DNA of 44,361 nt from an uncultured Prevotella sp. (GTDB taxonomy: Bacteria > Bacteroidota > Bacteroidia > Bacteroidales > Bacteroidaceae): the NCBI GenBank assembly GCA_946186115.1, contig CAMHLV010000019.1, positions 1 to 44,361 on the forward strand. Reading direction: 5' to 3'. The first letter of the stretch is position 1. The number at the start of each line of letters is the position of its first letter. Of the stretch, positions 34,689-42,649 are shown piece after piece. Below the pieces are notes generated by a model that was not told the DNA's origin, made no database searches, and saw only the letters and a list, made by a program, of their open reading frames with translations. The position numbers and the translations under genes were made by a program.

Positions 34689-36716
34689 ATGAACTTCGAA
34701 ATAACTTCAAAATACAAACCTACGGGCGACCAACCCGAGGCTATCCGCCAACTTACTGACGGCCTGTTGCGCGGCGACAAGGCACAGGTGCTGTTGGGCG
34801 TCACGGGCTCAGGCAAGACATTCACCGTTGCCAACGTCATTGCCAACATCAACAAGCCGACTCTCATCCTGTCGCACAACAAGACGCTTGCTGCTCAACT
34901 CTACGAGGAGATGCGAGGATTCTTCCCCAACAATGCAGTAGAGTATTATGTCAGTTATTATGACTACTACCAGCCCGAAGCCTATCTGCCCACCACCGAT
35001 ACTTATATCGAGAAAGACCTCGCTATCAACGAAGAGATAGACCGACTTCGCCTGAGGGCGGTTAGCAGTCTGATGTCAGGCCGAAAGGATGTCATCGTGG
35101 TATCGTCGGTATCGTGCATCTACGGCATGGGCAGTCCTGTGGCACTCAACGAGAACATCATCGAGATTCACCGGGGGCAGATTATCGACCGCAACGCATT
35201 GTTAAGAAAATTAGTGGCAGCACTCTACGTTCGCAACGATATGGAACTGAAGCGCGGCAACTTCCGCGTCAAGGGCGACACGGTAGATATTGCTATGGCA
35301 TACTCTGAGGTGGTGCTGCGCATAACATTCTGGGACGACGAGATAGACGACATCGAAGAACTCGACAGCGTCACCATGCAGTGCATGGCCCACTTCGAGG
35401 AATACAAGCTATACCCCGCCAACCTCTTCATGACAACACAGGAGCAGACCAACATCGCCATCAGGCAGATACAAGACGACCTGGTGAAGCAGATAGCATT
35501 CTTCGAGGAGCTGGGCGACGGCATCAAGGCACAGCGCATCAAGGAGAGAGTGGAATACGACATGGAGATGATAAAGGAACTGGGCCACTGCTCGGGCATC
35601 GAGAACTATTCGCGCTATTTCGACGGCCGACAGGCTGGTGAGCGCCCCTACTGCCTGCTCGACTTCTTCCCTGCCGACTACCTGATGGTGATCGACGAGA
35701 GCCACGTGTCGGTGCCTCAGATAGGAGCCATGTATGGCGGCGACCGTGCCCGCAAGACCAATCTGGTGGAGTATGGCTTCCGGCTGCCGGCAGCATTCGA
35801 CAACCGTCCGCTGACATTCGACGAGTTCAAGGAGATGACAAATCAGGTAATCTACGTCTCGGCTACTCCCGCCGACTATGAGCTCAACGAGGCCGAGGGC
35901 ATCGTGGTGGAACAGCTCATCCGCCCCACTGGACTCCTTGACCCGGAAATAGAAGTACGGCCCACCGAGAACCAGATTGACGACCTGATGGAGGAGATAC
36001 AGCAGCGCATACAGCGCAAGGAACGCGTGCTCGTCACCACACTCACCAAGCGAATGGCCGAGGAGATGTCGGAATACCTGCTGAACCACGGAGTGCAGAC
36101 TGCCTATATCCACAGCGAGGTGACCACACTCGACCGGGTAAAGATACTTGAGAACCTGCGCAACGGCACCTACGACGTGCTGGTGGGAGTCAATCTGCTG
36201 CGCGAGGGACTCGACCTGCCCGAGGTGTCGCTGGTGGCAATACTCGATGCCGACAAGGAGGGATTCCTACGCTCGCATCGAAGCCTTACTCAGACAGCCG
36301 GACGAGCAGCTCGAAACGTCAACGGCAAGGTCATCATGTATGCCGACACCATTACAGCATCTATGCAACTCACCATCGACGAAACCCTGCGCCGACGCAC
36401 CAAACAGCTGCGCTACAACGAGGAGAACGGCATAACACCTACACAGATAAGAAAGTCGGTCAAGCAGAGCGACCTCAACCAGGAGACTACCGATACAGCA
36501 AAGGTGGAAACCATGCAGACAGCATACAGCGGTCCCGGCGAGGCTGCATTTGCTGCCGACCCCATCGTGGAGCGCATGACGCGCCAGCAGCTTGAAAAGA
36601 GCATCCAGGAGACTACACGCCTCATGAAACTGGCTGCCAAAAAACTCGACTTCCTCCAGGCTGCCCAATACCGCGACGAGATTGTGCGCCTGCAAAAGGA
36701 ACTGGAACTTAAATAA
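34689..36716 (+). CDS. uvrB: Excinuclease ABC subunit B
   Basis: The 675-aa protein verifies damage in nucleotide excision repair, receiving DNA from UvrA and recruiting UvrC. It has Walker A LGVTGSGKT (about 36-44) and the damage-probing beta-hairpin YYVSYYDYYQPEAYLP (about 85-100). The helicase motifs are DESHVSVPQ, LREGLDLPEVSLVAILDADK and QTAGRAARN. The C-terminal UVR domain (about 635-675, LMKLAAKKLDFLQAAQYRDE) binds UvrC. The ATG at 34689 gives the normal N-terminus MNFEITSKYKPTGDQPEAI; the frame is open further but crosses the promoter. It is divergent from the UvrD/PcrA-type helicase gene. Confidence 0.96.
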   Translation: MNFEITSKYKPTGDQPEAIRQLTDGLLRGDKAQVLLGVTGSGKTFTVANVIANINKPTLILSHNKTLAAQLYEEMRGFFPNNAVEYYVSYYDYYQPEAYLPTTDTYIEKDLAINEEIDRLRLRAVSSLMSGRKDVIVVSSVSCIYGMGSPVALNENIIEIHRGQIIDRNALLRKLVAALYVRNDMELKRGNFRVKGDTVDIAMAYSEVVLRITFWDDEIDDIEELDSVTMQCMAHFEEYKLYPANLFMTTQEQTNIAIRQIQDDLVKQIAFFEELGDGIKAQRIKERVEYDMEMIKELGHCSGIENYSRYFDGRQAGERPYCLLDFFPADYLMVIDESHVSVPQIGAMYGGDRARKTNLVEYGFRLPAAFDNRPLTFDEFKEMTNQVIYVSATPADYELNEAEGIVVEQLIRPTGLLDPEIEVRPTENQIDDLMEEIQQRIQRKERVLVTTLTKRMAEEMSEYLLNHGVQTAYIHSEVTTLDRVKILENLRNGTYDVLVGVNLLREGLDLPEVSLVAILDADKEGFLRSHRSLTQTAGRAARNVNGKVIMYADTITASMQLTIDETLRRRTKQLRYNEENGITPTQIRKSVKQSDLNQETTDTAKVETMQTAYSGPGEAAFAADPIVERMTRQQLEKSIQETTRLMKLAAKKLDFLQAAQYRDEIVRLQKELELK

Positions 36717-36781
36717 CATTAAAAAATAAAGATTAATGATTAAAAATAGCATGCAAGTGCCTTATTGACGAATAATATTAG

Positions 36782-36789
36782 TACTTTTG
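36782..36789 (+). promoter_or_regulatory. Promoter -7 element for the DUF4468-like gene
   Basis: TACTTTTG matches TAnnTTTG and lies 28 nt before the start codon at 36818. Confidence 0.6.
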
Positions 36790-36817
36790 CATGCAAATAA
36801 AATAAACATTTACGGAT

Positions 36818-37435
36818 ATGAAGAAGCTATTTATCACCCTTATCGCTTTCCTGCCGCTCACAATGTGGGCACAGGACAACACATGGGAACTCCCCGAAAT
36901 GGAACAGGAGGAAGCCGCTGAAACCAAAGATAATCCAAACCAGAAATACTTGAAAGGTGCTGTACCTCTTATCGACGGAAAGGTGGTGTTCAACACAACT
37001 ATCGAGGCTCCGGGAAAGACTGCGGCAGAAATCTATGACATCCTGCATAAATACATGCTGAAGATGACCACAGAGAAGAATCAGATACATAGCGAACTGG
37101 TGATAGCCGATGCCAACACCCACGAACTGGGCGGCAGCTACGAAGAGTGGCTGGTATTCAAGAGAAACGCCATCTCGCTCGACCGCACCAGATTCTCCTA
37201 CGTCCTTGAGGCTAAGTGCGAAGACGGCAAGGCACATCTCTCGCTCAACCGCATCCGCTATCTCTATGAAGAGAACCGCAACCCTCAGCACCTGAAGGCC
37301 GAAACATGGATTACCGACAATGAAGCCGTGAACAAGAAGAACACCAAGCTCTATCCCATCACTGGCAAGTTCCGCCGCAAGACCATCGACCGCAAGGACT
37401 TTTTGTTTAACAAGATAGAAACTCTGCTGAAATGA
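36818..37435 (+). CDS. Exported DUF4468-like protein
   Basis: The 205-aa protein has a signal peptide (MKKLFITLIAFLPLTMWAQ, cleavage near residue 19) and an acidic segment (about 22-40). A mixed alpha/beta domain follows, starting YLKGAVPLIDGKVVFNTTIEAPG. That start, plus SYEEWLVFKR and SLNRIRYLYEEN, suggests the Bacteroidetes DUF4468 family, whose function is unknown. It is the first gene of three joined by ATGA overlaps (next start at 37432), so its product probably works with the small membrane protein and the porin, or shares their regulation. Confidence 0.7.
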   Translation: MKKLFITLIAFLPLTMWAQDNTWELPEMEQEEAAETKDNPNQKYLKGAVPLIDGKVVFNTTIEAPGKTAAEIYDILHKYMLKMTTEKNQIHSELVIADANTHELGGSYEEWLVFKRNAISLDRTRFSYVLEAKCEDGKAHLSLNRIRYLYEENRNPQHLKAETWITDNEAVNKKNTKLYPITGKFRRKTIDRKDFLFNKIETLLK

Positions 37436-37599
37436 ACACCAGGCTCATTCGCAACATCCTGAACATCATCTTCATGCTAGGGGCAGTAGTGGGGCTGTGC
37501 TTCTATTTCAGCGGCCACAAGGAAACTGGCACTTACATAATACTCGTATCAATGGTTGTCAAATTCGCAGAGGCATCGCTGAGAATGTTTAAAGTATGA
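37432..37599 (+). CDS. 55-aa two-helix membrane protein
   Basis: The gene encodes 55 residues with two hydrophobic segments: ILNIIFMLGAVVGLCFYF (about 8-25) and TYIILVSMVVKFAEASLRM (about 34-52), joined by a short polar turn SGHKETG. Both ends overlap neighbours by 4 bp in the ATGA arrangement (start within the DUF4468-like stop, stop within the porin start). This is strong evidence that it is translated. It probably sits in the inner membrane. The function is unknown; it may be tied to export or assembly of the porin. Confidence 0.8.
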   Translation: MNTRLIRNILNIIFMLGAVVGLCFYFSGHKETGTYIILVSMVVKFAEASLRMFKV

Positions 37600-39938
37600 A
37601 GAAAACCGCCATTCTAATCTCGCTACTGCTATGCACCATGCTCACCGCACAGGGACAGGTGTATAACCAGATGGATGCCGACGGAAACATCACGCAGCAT
37701 GACGAGAACGACAACTTCAACCCCAACAAGCGCGATACACTGGGCAGCAGCAAGGAGGTGCCAGTGGGCATCAGGACATGGACCGTTGACCGCCGCTTCG
37801 GCGATATCACCAATGTCATCCCCGACACCCTAACACACCTCTTCCAGAACTCCATACACAATACCGGACTCTATGGTGAATACAACACCATAGGATGCAA
37901 CTTTACTGCCCGCGAGAACAGGATATTTGCCGACCGTCAGCACTTCGGCGAATTCTTCTTCACACAGCCATACAGCTTCACTACCGTACAACCCGAAGAC
38001 TTCCACTTCATCAACACCCTGTCGCCGTTCACCAATCTCAGTTACGACGAATGCGGCGACAAGGTTTCCGGCGAAGACCATATCAAGGCAAAGTTTGCAG
38101 TCAATGCCAACAAGCGCATGGGAATGGGATTCGACATCGACTACCACTACGTCACAGGATACTTCAGCAACCAGAACAATGCTCACTTCAGGGCTTCGCT
38201 GTTCACATCATATATTGGCGACAAATACCAGATGCATCTGCTGGGCTCGATGTATCACCGCAAAGCCACAGAGAACGGAGGTATCACCGACGACACTTAT
38301 ATCACGCATCCAGAGAGCATACAAGAGTCTTTCTCGGAGGACGAGATACCTACTACGCTCAGCCGCAACTGGAACCGCAACAACTCGCAGCACCTCTTCC
38401 TGACTCACCGCTACAACATCGGATTCTACCGCAAGGTAAAAATGACCGATGAGGAAATAAAGGCTCGTGAGTTTGCAGCGAAGTCGGCAGCACAAAAGAA
38501 AGAACGCGACGACAAAGACAAAGACAACAGCCGACCTTCAGGGCGCGGCAATGCCAAGGTGGCTGGCGACGAGCCCAAGGGGCGCCCCGACGATGCACGC
38601 ATCATGGGCGACGAGCCCGCCAAGGGAGAAACTATAGCCGACAGCACACGCATCAAAATAGAGTCGCAGCAGATGCTCGACAGCCTGAATGCATTAAAGA
38701 ACAAGCAGGACTCAATTGATGCTACCATGAAGAAGGTCTTCGTGCCGGTCACCAGCTTCATCCACACACTGGACATCAACAATCACGACCGCATCTACCA
38801 GGCTTACGCCTCTCCGTCAAAATACTATGCCAACACCTACTACAATCTGAACGACGAGAACGCTTACAGCGGCGACTCCATCTACGACAAGAACAAGTAT
38901 CTGTCTGTCAAGAATACATTCGCGCTGTCGCTGGCCGAAGGTTTCAACAAGTTCATGAAGGCTGGTCTCAAGGCGTTCATCACCCATGAATACCGCAAAT
39001 ATAACATGCCCGACCTGACGGGCGACTCCACAGCATACTACATGAACAAGTGGACAGAGAGCGGCATCAGCGTGGGCGGACAGATGTCGAAAACCCAGGG
39101 CAAGACACTCCACTTCAACCTCTCTGGAGAGTTAGGACTGACAGGACTGGCAGCAGGCGACATCATGGTTGACTTCGATACCGACCTTAACTTCCCACTC
39201 TTCGGCGATACCGTACAGCTGGCAGCCAAGGCCTACTTCTACCACCTGCAGCCGGCATTCATGATGGAGAAATATCACTCGAAGCACTTCTGGTGGGATC
39301 AGTCACTCGACAAGGAGATACGCACCAGAATAGAAGGAATACTGTCTTATACCAAGACTGACACCCGACTGCGAGTGGCTGTGGAAGAGATTCAGAACTA
39401 CACTTACTTCGGCATGTCATACGACAAGACTACCAGCGGACCGAATCAGCTCACCGCAGGCATTTATCAGGAGAGCGGCAATATCAACATACTTACGGCT
39501 CAGCTGTACCAGAACCTGCGACTGGGAATCCTCAACTGGGAGAACGTCGTCACCTACCAGAACAGCAGCAACAAGGAGGCCCTGCCGCTGCCGGCACTCA
39601 ACATATTCTCAAACCTCTATCTGAAACTGAAGATAGCCCGTGTGCTGGATCTCGAACTGGGCGGTTGCGTGACATACTTCACCAAATATGATGCCCCCGA
39701 CTTTGTGCCGCAACTCAACCAATTTGCCGTTCAGAAGAATAGCGACAGCAGAGTAGAACTGGGAGGTTATCCGTTTGTTGACGTCTATGCCAATATGCAA
39801 CTGAAGCGGGCACGATTCTTCGTGTCGATGACCCACGTCAATGCAGGCTCGGGAACACGCATGCCGTTCCTTGTACCTCACTACCCCATGAACAGCCGCA
39901 TACTGAGATTCGGTGTATCATGGTCATTCATCAACTAA
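37596..39938 (+). CDS. Putative outer-membrane porin of Bacteroidetes type
   Basis: The 780-aa protein has a signal peptide (cleavage near QGQ, residue 20), then amphipathic beta-strand segments rich in Tyr/Phe/Asn throughout, ending in LRFGVSWSFIN. This fits a large beta-barrel of the Bacteroidetes putative-porin family. Residues about 282-385 are unlike a barrel: highly charged and helical (EIKAREFAAKSAAQKKERDD, KDKDNSRPSGRG, then MLDSLNALKNKQDSI). They form an insertion that would protrude from the membrane. It is coupled by ATGA to the 55-aa gene. The stop overlaps the converging HD-domain gene by 4 bp. Confidence 0.85.
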   Translation: MKKTAILISLLLCTMLTAQGQVYNQMDADGNITQHDENDNFNPNKRDTLGSSKEVPVGIRTWTVDRRFGDITNVIPDTLTHLFQNSIHNTGLYGEYNTIGCNFTARENRIFADRQHFGEFFFTQPYSFTTVQPEDFHFINTLSPFTNLSYDECGDKVSGEDHIKAKFAVNANKRMGMGFDIDYHYVTGYFSNQNNAHFRASLFTSYIGDKYQMHLLGSMYHRKATENGGITDDTYITHPESIQESFSEDEIPTTLSRNWNRNNSQHLFLTHRYNIGFYRKVKMTDEEIKAREFAAKSAAQKKERDDKDKDNSRPSGRGNAKVAGDEPKGRPDDARIMGDEPAKGETIADSTRIKIESQQMLDSLNALKNKQDSIDATMKKVFVPVTSFIHTLDINNHDRIYQAYASPSKYYANTYYNLNDENAYSGDSIYDKNKYLSVKNTFALSLAEGFNKFMKAGLKAFITHEYRKYNMPDLTGDSTAYYMNKWTESGISVGGQMSKTQGKTLHFNLSGELGLTGLAAGDIMVDFDTDLNFPLFGDTVQLAAKAYFYHLQPAFMMEKYHSKHFWWDQSLDKEIRTRIEGILSYTKTDTRLRVAVEEIQNYTYFGMSYDKTTSGPNQLTAGIYQESGNINILTAQLYQNLRLGILNWENVVTYQNSSNKEALPLPALNIFSNLYLKLKIARVLDLELGGCVTYFTKYDAPDFVPQLNQFAVQKNSDSRVELGGYPFVDVYANMQLKRARFFVSMTHVNAGSGTRMPFLVPHYPMNSRILRFGVSWSFIN

Positions 39939-40573
39939 CCGGCAGACTCTTCGACAAAGATACGGTCAAACTCCTTTCGCATCCTTGTCGGTTCAGCAAT
40001 AAGCGAGCGCAGCATACTGAGGTTGCGCTCGTTTTCTGATCCCTGAAGCCATAGACGGATATATCCGTTGACAGAGTATTTCTCTGCCATGTGATCCATG
40101 AAACGGCGCCAGTGGCCCTCTACATCAAGGTCGGGATAGTTGGCCAGCCCGAACTGTATGGTACGCCGTATCACGGTCTCGGGCGTTATGTCACGGTCGG
40201 CCTCAGCAACTATCTTTCCATAGATACTGCGCGGAGCACGCGACGCCGAGGCACGGTGGTCTTCAACAGCCTCCTTCATCACCTGCAACTGAGCCGGCGA
40301 AAACCAGCGCTTCAGCCTTGCATCGCCTATCAGTATCTTTCCGCTCGTAAGATGGTGGATAGCCCTGGGACCTGAAAGTCCCAAATCGTGATAGGCGGCA
40401 ATGGCATAGGCCATATTGACGTCGGCACCCTGCTGGACAGCCAATGCCAGCGAACTGCGTATCACCTTGTTCACATGGCTCAGATTGTGAGCCTTGTCGA
40501 AGTCTGCATAGCGTGGCAGAATCTGAGTCTCTATGAACTCTACAAGATCAAGTGAAGGATTATTAGTAATCAT
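39935..40573 (-). CDS. HD-domain phosphohydrolase-like protein
   Basis: The 212-aa cytoplasmic protein has the HD-domain metal ligands in order: His in DKAHNLSHVNKV, the His-Asp pair in AAYHDLGLSG, and the distal Asp in EADRDITPE. Such proteins cleave phosphate esters of nucleotides or similar substrates; the substrate is unknown. The start at 40573 (MITNNPSLDL) follows the promoter box by 8 nt. The frame is open to 40612 but only by running through the promoter. The 3' end overlaps the porin by 4 bp tail to tail. It is divergent from menA through interlocked promoters. Confidence 0.85.
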   Translation of the reverse strand: MITNNPSLDLVEFIETQILPRYADFDKAHNLSHVNKVIRSSLALAVQQGADVNMAYAIAAYHDLGLSGPRAIHHLTSGKILIGDARLKRWFSPAQLQVMKEAVEDHRASASRAPRSIYGKIVAEADRDITPETVIRRTIQFGLANYPDLDVEGHWRRFMDHMAEKYSVNGYIRLWLQGSENERNLSMLRSLIAEPTRMRKEFDRIFVEESAG

Positions 40574-40578
40574 AACGC

Positions 40579-40609
40579 TTGCAAAAATAATAATTTTTAT
40601 GTAACTTTG
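40579..40609 (+). promoter_or_regulatory. Promoter of menA
   Basis: TTG (40579-40581) is followed after 20 nt by TAACTTTG (40602-40609), and the ATG is at 40619. The inverted repeat CGCTTGCAAA (40576-40585) / TTTGCAAGCG (40606-40615) contains the elements of both divergent promoters. Confidence 0.72.
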
Positions 40610-40612
40610 CAA
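40582..40612 (-). promoter_or_regulatory. Promoter of the HD-domain gene
   Basis: On the minus strand TTG (40610-40612) is followed after 20 nt by TATTTTTG (40582-40589). The start codon is 8 nt after the box. It occupies almost the same DNA as the menA promoter. Confidence 0.7.
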
Positions 40613-40618
40613 GCGATT

Positions 40619-41530
40619 ATGGAAGAAAAAAACATCAAACAGGATTCTTTCAGAGCTTGGCTGCTGGCTGCCCGCCCCAAAACACTCACAGGTGCTGCCG
40701 TGCCGGTGATGATTGGCGTGGCACTGGCGTGGACTGATGCCCAGCAGTATGGCGACAGCGTGTTCAGCTGGTTAGCTGCTGCATTGTGCCTGCTCTTTGC
40801 CTTCATCATGCAAGTGGATGCCAACTTCGTCAACGATTTCTTCGACTATGCCCGCGGCAACGACGACACATCAGTCCGCCTGGGACCACTACGTACCTGT
40901 ACCCAGGGCTGGGTGAAGATAGACTCCATGAAGCGAGCCATAGCCTCCGTCACTATCGCCGCCTGTCTGGCTGGTCTGCCGCTAATCATCTACGGCGGCA
41001 TGGAGATGGTGGCCGTAGGACTGCTCTGCGTGGTATTCTGCTTCCTCTACACAACGCATCTCTCATACATCGGCATGGGCGACTTGCTGGTGCTGGTGTT
41101 CTTCGGCATAGTGCCTGTGTGCTGCACATATTACGTTCAACTGCACACCGTCACATGGCAGGTCTTCACGGCATCAGTAGCCTGCGGACTGGTTATCGAC
41201 GGACTGCTCATAGTGAACAACTACCGCGACCGCAACAACGACCAGGCTGACGGAAAGCGCACGCTGGTGGTGGTCATTGGAGCAACAGCAGCTGAATGGC
41301 TCTATCTGCTATTGGGAGTAACTGCATGCCTACTGGGACTTGTCTTCTGGTATAACGGCCACATACTGGCATTCGTTCTGCCATTCCTATATCTTTTGCT
41401 ACACGTATTTACATGGCTCAAAATGCGCCGCATCAACTATGGGCGCCAGCTGAACGAATGTCTGGGCGAGACGGCCCGCAACATCCTGGTGTATGGTATA
41501 TGCACCGTAATCGGCTTGCTGCTTATTTGA
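40619..41530 (+). CDS. menA: 1,4-dihydroxy-2-naphthoate polyprenyltransferase
   Basis: The 303-aa integral membrane enzyme (UbiA family) attaches the isoprenoid tail to DHNA in menaquinone synthesis. It has the family start AWLLAARPKTLTGAAVPV, the first Asp-rich motif NDFFDYARGNDD (about 75-86) and the second NNYRDRNNDQADGKRT (about 204-219). These bind Mg-diphosphate. Eight or nine hydrophobic helices are visible. The ATG at 40619 gives the normal N-terminus. The stop lies in the first unit of the 41521-41615 repeat array. Menaquinone would serve fumarate respiration, linking to the succinate/propionate module. Confidence 0.93.
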   Translation: MEEKNIKQDSFRAWLLAARPKTLTGAAVPVMIGVALAWTDAQQYGDSVFSWLAAALCLLFAFIMQVDANFVNDFFDYARGNDDTSVRLGPLRTCTQGWVKIDSMKRAIASVTIAACLAGLPLIIYGGMEMVAVGLLCVVFCFLYTTHLSYIGMGDLLVLVFFGIVPVCCTYYVQLHTVTWQVFTASVACGLVIDGLLIVNNYRDRNNDQADGKRTLVVVIGATAAEWLYLLLGVTACLLGLVFWYNGHILAFVLPFLYLLLHVFTWLKMRRINYGRQLNECLGETARNILVYGICTVIGLLLI

Positions 41531-41615
41531 AGTTAAGCACCGGGCTTATCTGAAGCAAAACAGGCTTATTCTTATGTGAAGCAATACAGGCTTATTCTTA
41601 TGTGAAGTAAAGCCA
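41521..41615. repeat. Tandem repeat array between convergent gene ends
   Basis: Two nearly identical 26-bp units, GCTTATTCTTATGTGAAGCA and on, occupy 41564-41589 and 41590-41615. Two degenerate units precede them at 41521-41543 and 41544-41563 (GCTTATTTGAAG, GCTTATCTGAAG). The array contains the menA stop and the stop of the converging 50-aa gene. Confidence 0.9.
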
Positions 41616-41750
41616 GTAGATAGCAACGGCAATGGCGATGAGCACTATCGTCACCACACTCTTTATCATGCACGATGCAACCTTCTTCACTACAATGACG
41701 CCGATGACTATGAGCAACAGCAGCAACAGGTAATATGAGATATTTTCCAT
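41598..41750 (-). CDS. 50-aa two-helix membrane protein
   Basis: The gene encodes 50 residues with two hydrophobic segments: ISYYLLLLLLIVIGVIVV (about 4-21) and VVTIVLIAIAVAIYWLYF (about 32-49). A short linker KKVASCMIKS with one Cys joins them. The start is 8 nt downstream of the RluA-type gene stop, suggesting cotranscription. I do not recognise a family. It could be a small regulatory or helper membrane peptide. Its stop codon lies in the tandem repeat array. It is less certain than the 55-aa gene because there is no overlap at both ends. Confidence 0.6.
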   Translation of the reverse strand: MENISYYLLLLLLIVIGVIVVKKVASCMIKSVVTIVLIAIAVAIYWLYFT

Positions 41751-41758
41751 AATCTGAA

Positions 41759-42649
41759 CTATTTGAACAAGTGTTTGAACTGCGCCGGAATGGTAGTCTC
41801 AAACTCCATGGGCTGGCGCGTTACAGGATGATAGAAACACAAGAGCCAAGCATGCAGACAAAGGCGGTGAATAGGGTCGTCGCCATTGCCGTATTTCACG
41901 TCGCCACAAACGGGATGCCCCATGTCGGCAGCATGCACGCGAATCTGATTCTTGCGCCCCGTTTCCAGACGGAACTCCACCAGCGAGTGCTCTGTGGTTC
42001 GCTGCAACACGTGGAAATGGCTGACGGCATATTTGCCACCATTATCCACAGGCGAAGAATAGGTGACGTATGCCTTATTGTCTTTCAGCCAGTTGGCTAT
42101 CGTGCCCTCGTCCTGCTCCATTTCACCCGACAACACGGCAACATAGCGGCGGTCGTAAACCATCTCATGCCAAGCATGCTCCATAATCTGTTCGGTATCA
42201 ATATCCTTGGCATAAACCATCAGGCCGCTGGTGTCGCGATCGAGGCGGTGAACAACATGAGCCGTGCACTTCTGGCGCGACTTCTTGAAATAGTCGTCCA
42301 GCACGCTCTTAACATTCAGCGAAGAATGACCGGCAGCCATCGACAGTATGCCGGGCTGCTTCTCGACTACTATGAGCCAGCGGTCTTCATAGACTATCTT
42401 TACATAGCGGCTCTTGAAAGCCTGTTGGTTGCGCTTAGTCTTCGACATAGCAACCTTCATGCCAGGCTGCAGCGGATAGTCAAACTGCGTCACCGTCTTG
42501 CCATTGACGCGGATACCCCTACCCTGCAACGTGGCCTTCACCTTTGAACGCGACTGCTGTGAATTGGCAAGCAGAAACTCCAACAAAGGCTGCGCCTCCT
42601 TCACCTCGAAGTAACTATAGTCTCCTTTGATGTCGGTTGTGTATCTCAT
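41759..42649 (-). CDS. RluA-family RNA pseudouridine synthase
   Basis: The 296-aa enzyme converts uridine to pseudouridine in rRNA or tRNA. An S4-like RNA-binding domain is at about 15-75 (SRSKVKATLQGRGIRVNGK). The catalytic domain has HRLDRDTSGLMVYAK with catalytic Asp137, followed by RRYVAVLSGE, LETGRKNQIRVHAADMGHPV and GDVKYG. The target site (rRNA RluC/RluD-like or tRNA) cannot be told from sequence. The start overlaps the glycosyltransferase stop by 4 bp (ATGA), and the 50-aa gene follows. Confidence 0.93.
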   Translation of the reverse strand: MRYTTDIKGDYSYFEVKEAQPLLEFLLANSQQSRSKVKATLQGRGIRVNGKTVTQFDYPLQPGMKVAMSKTKRNQQAFKSRYVKIVYEDRWLIVVEKQPGILSMAAGHSSLNVKSVLDDYFKKSRQKCTAHVVHRLDRDTSGLMVYAKDIDTEQIMEHAWHEMVYDRRYVAVLSGEMEQDEGTIANWLKDNKAYVTYSSPVDNGGKYAVSHFHVLQRTTEHSLVEFRLETGRKNQIRVHAADMGHPVCGDVKYGNGDDPIHRLCLHAWLLCFYHPVTRQPMEFETTIPAQFKHLFK

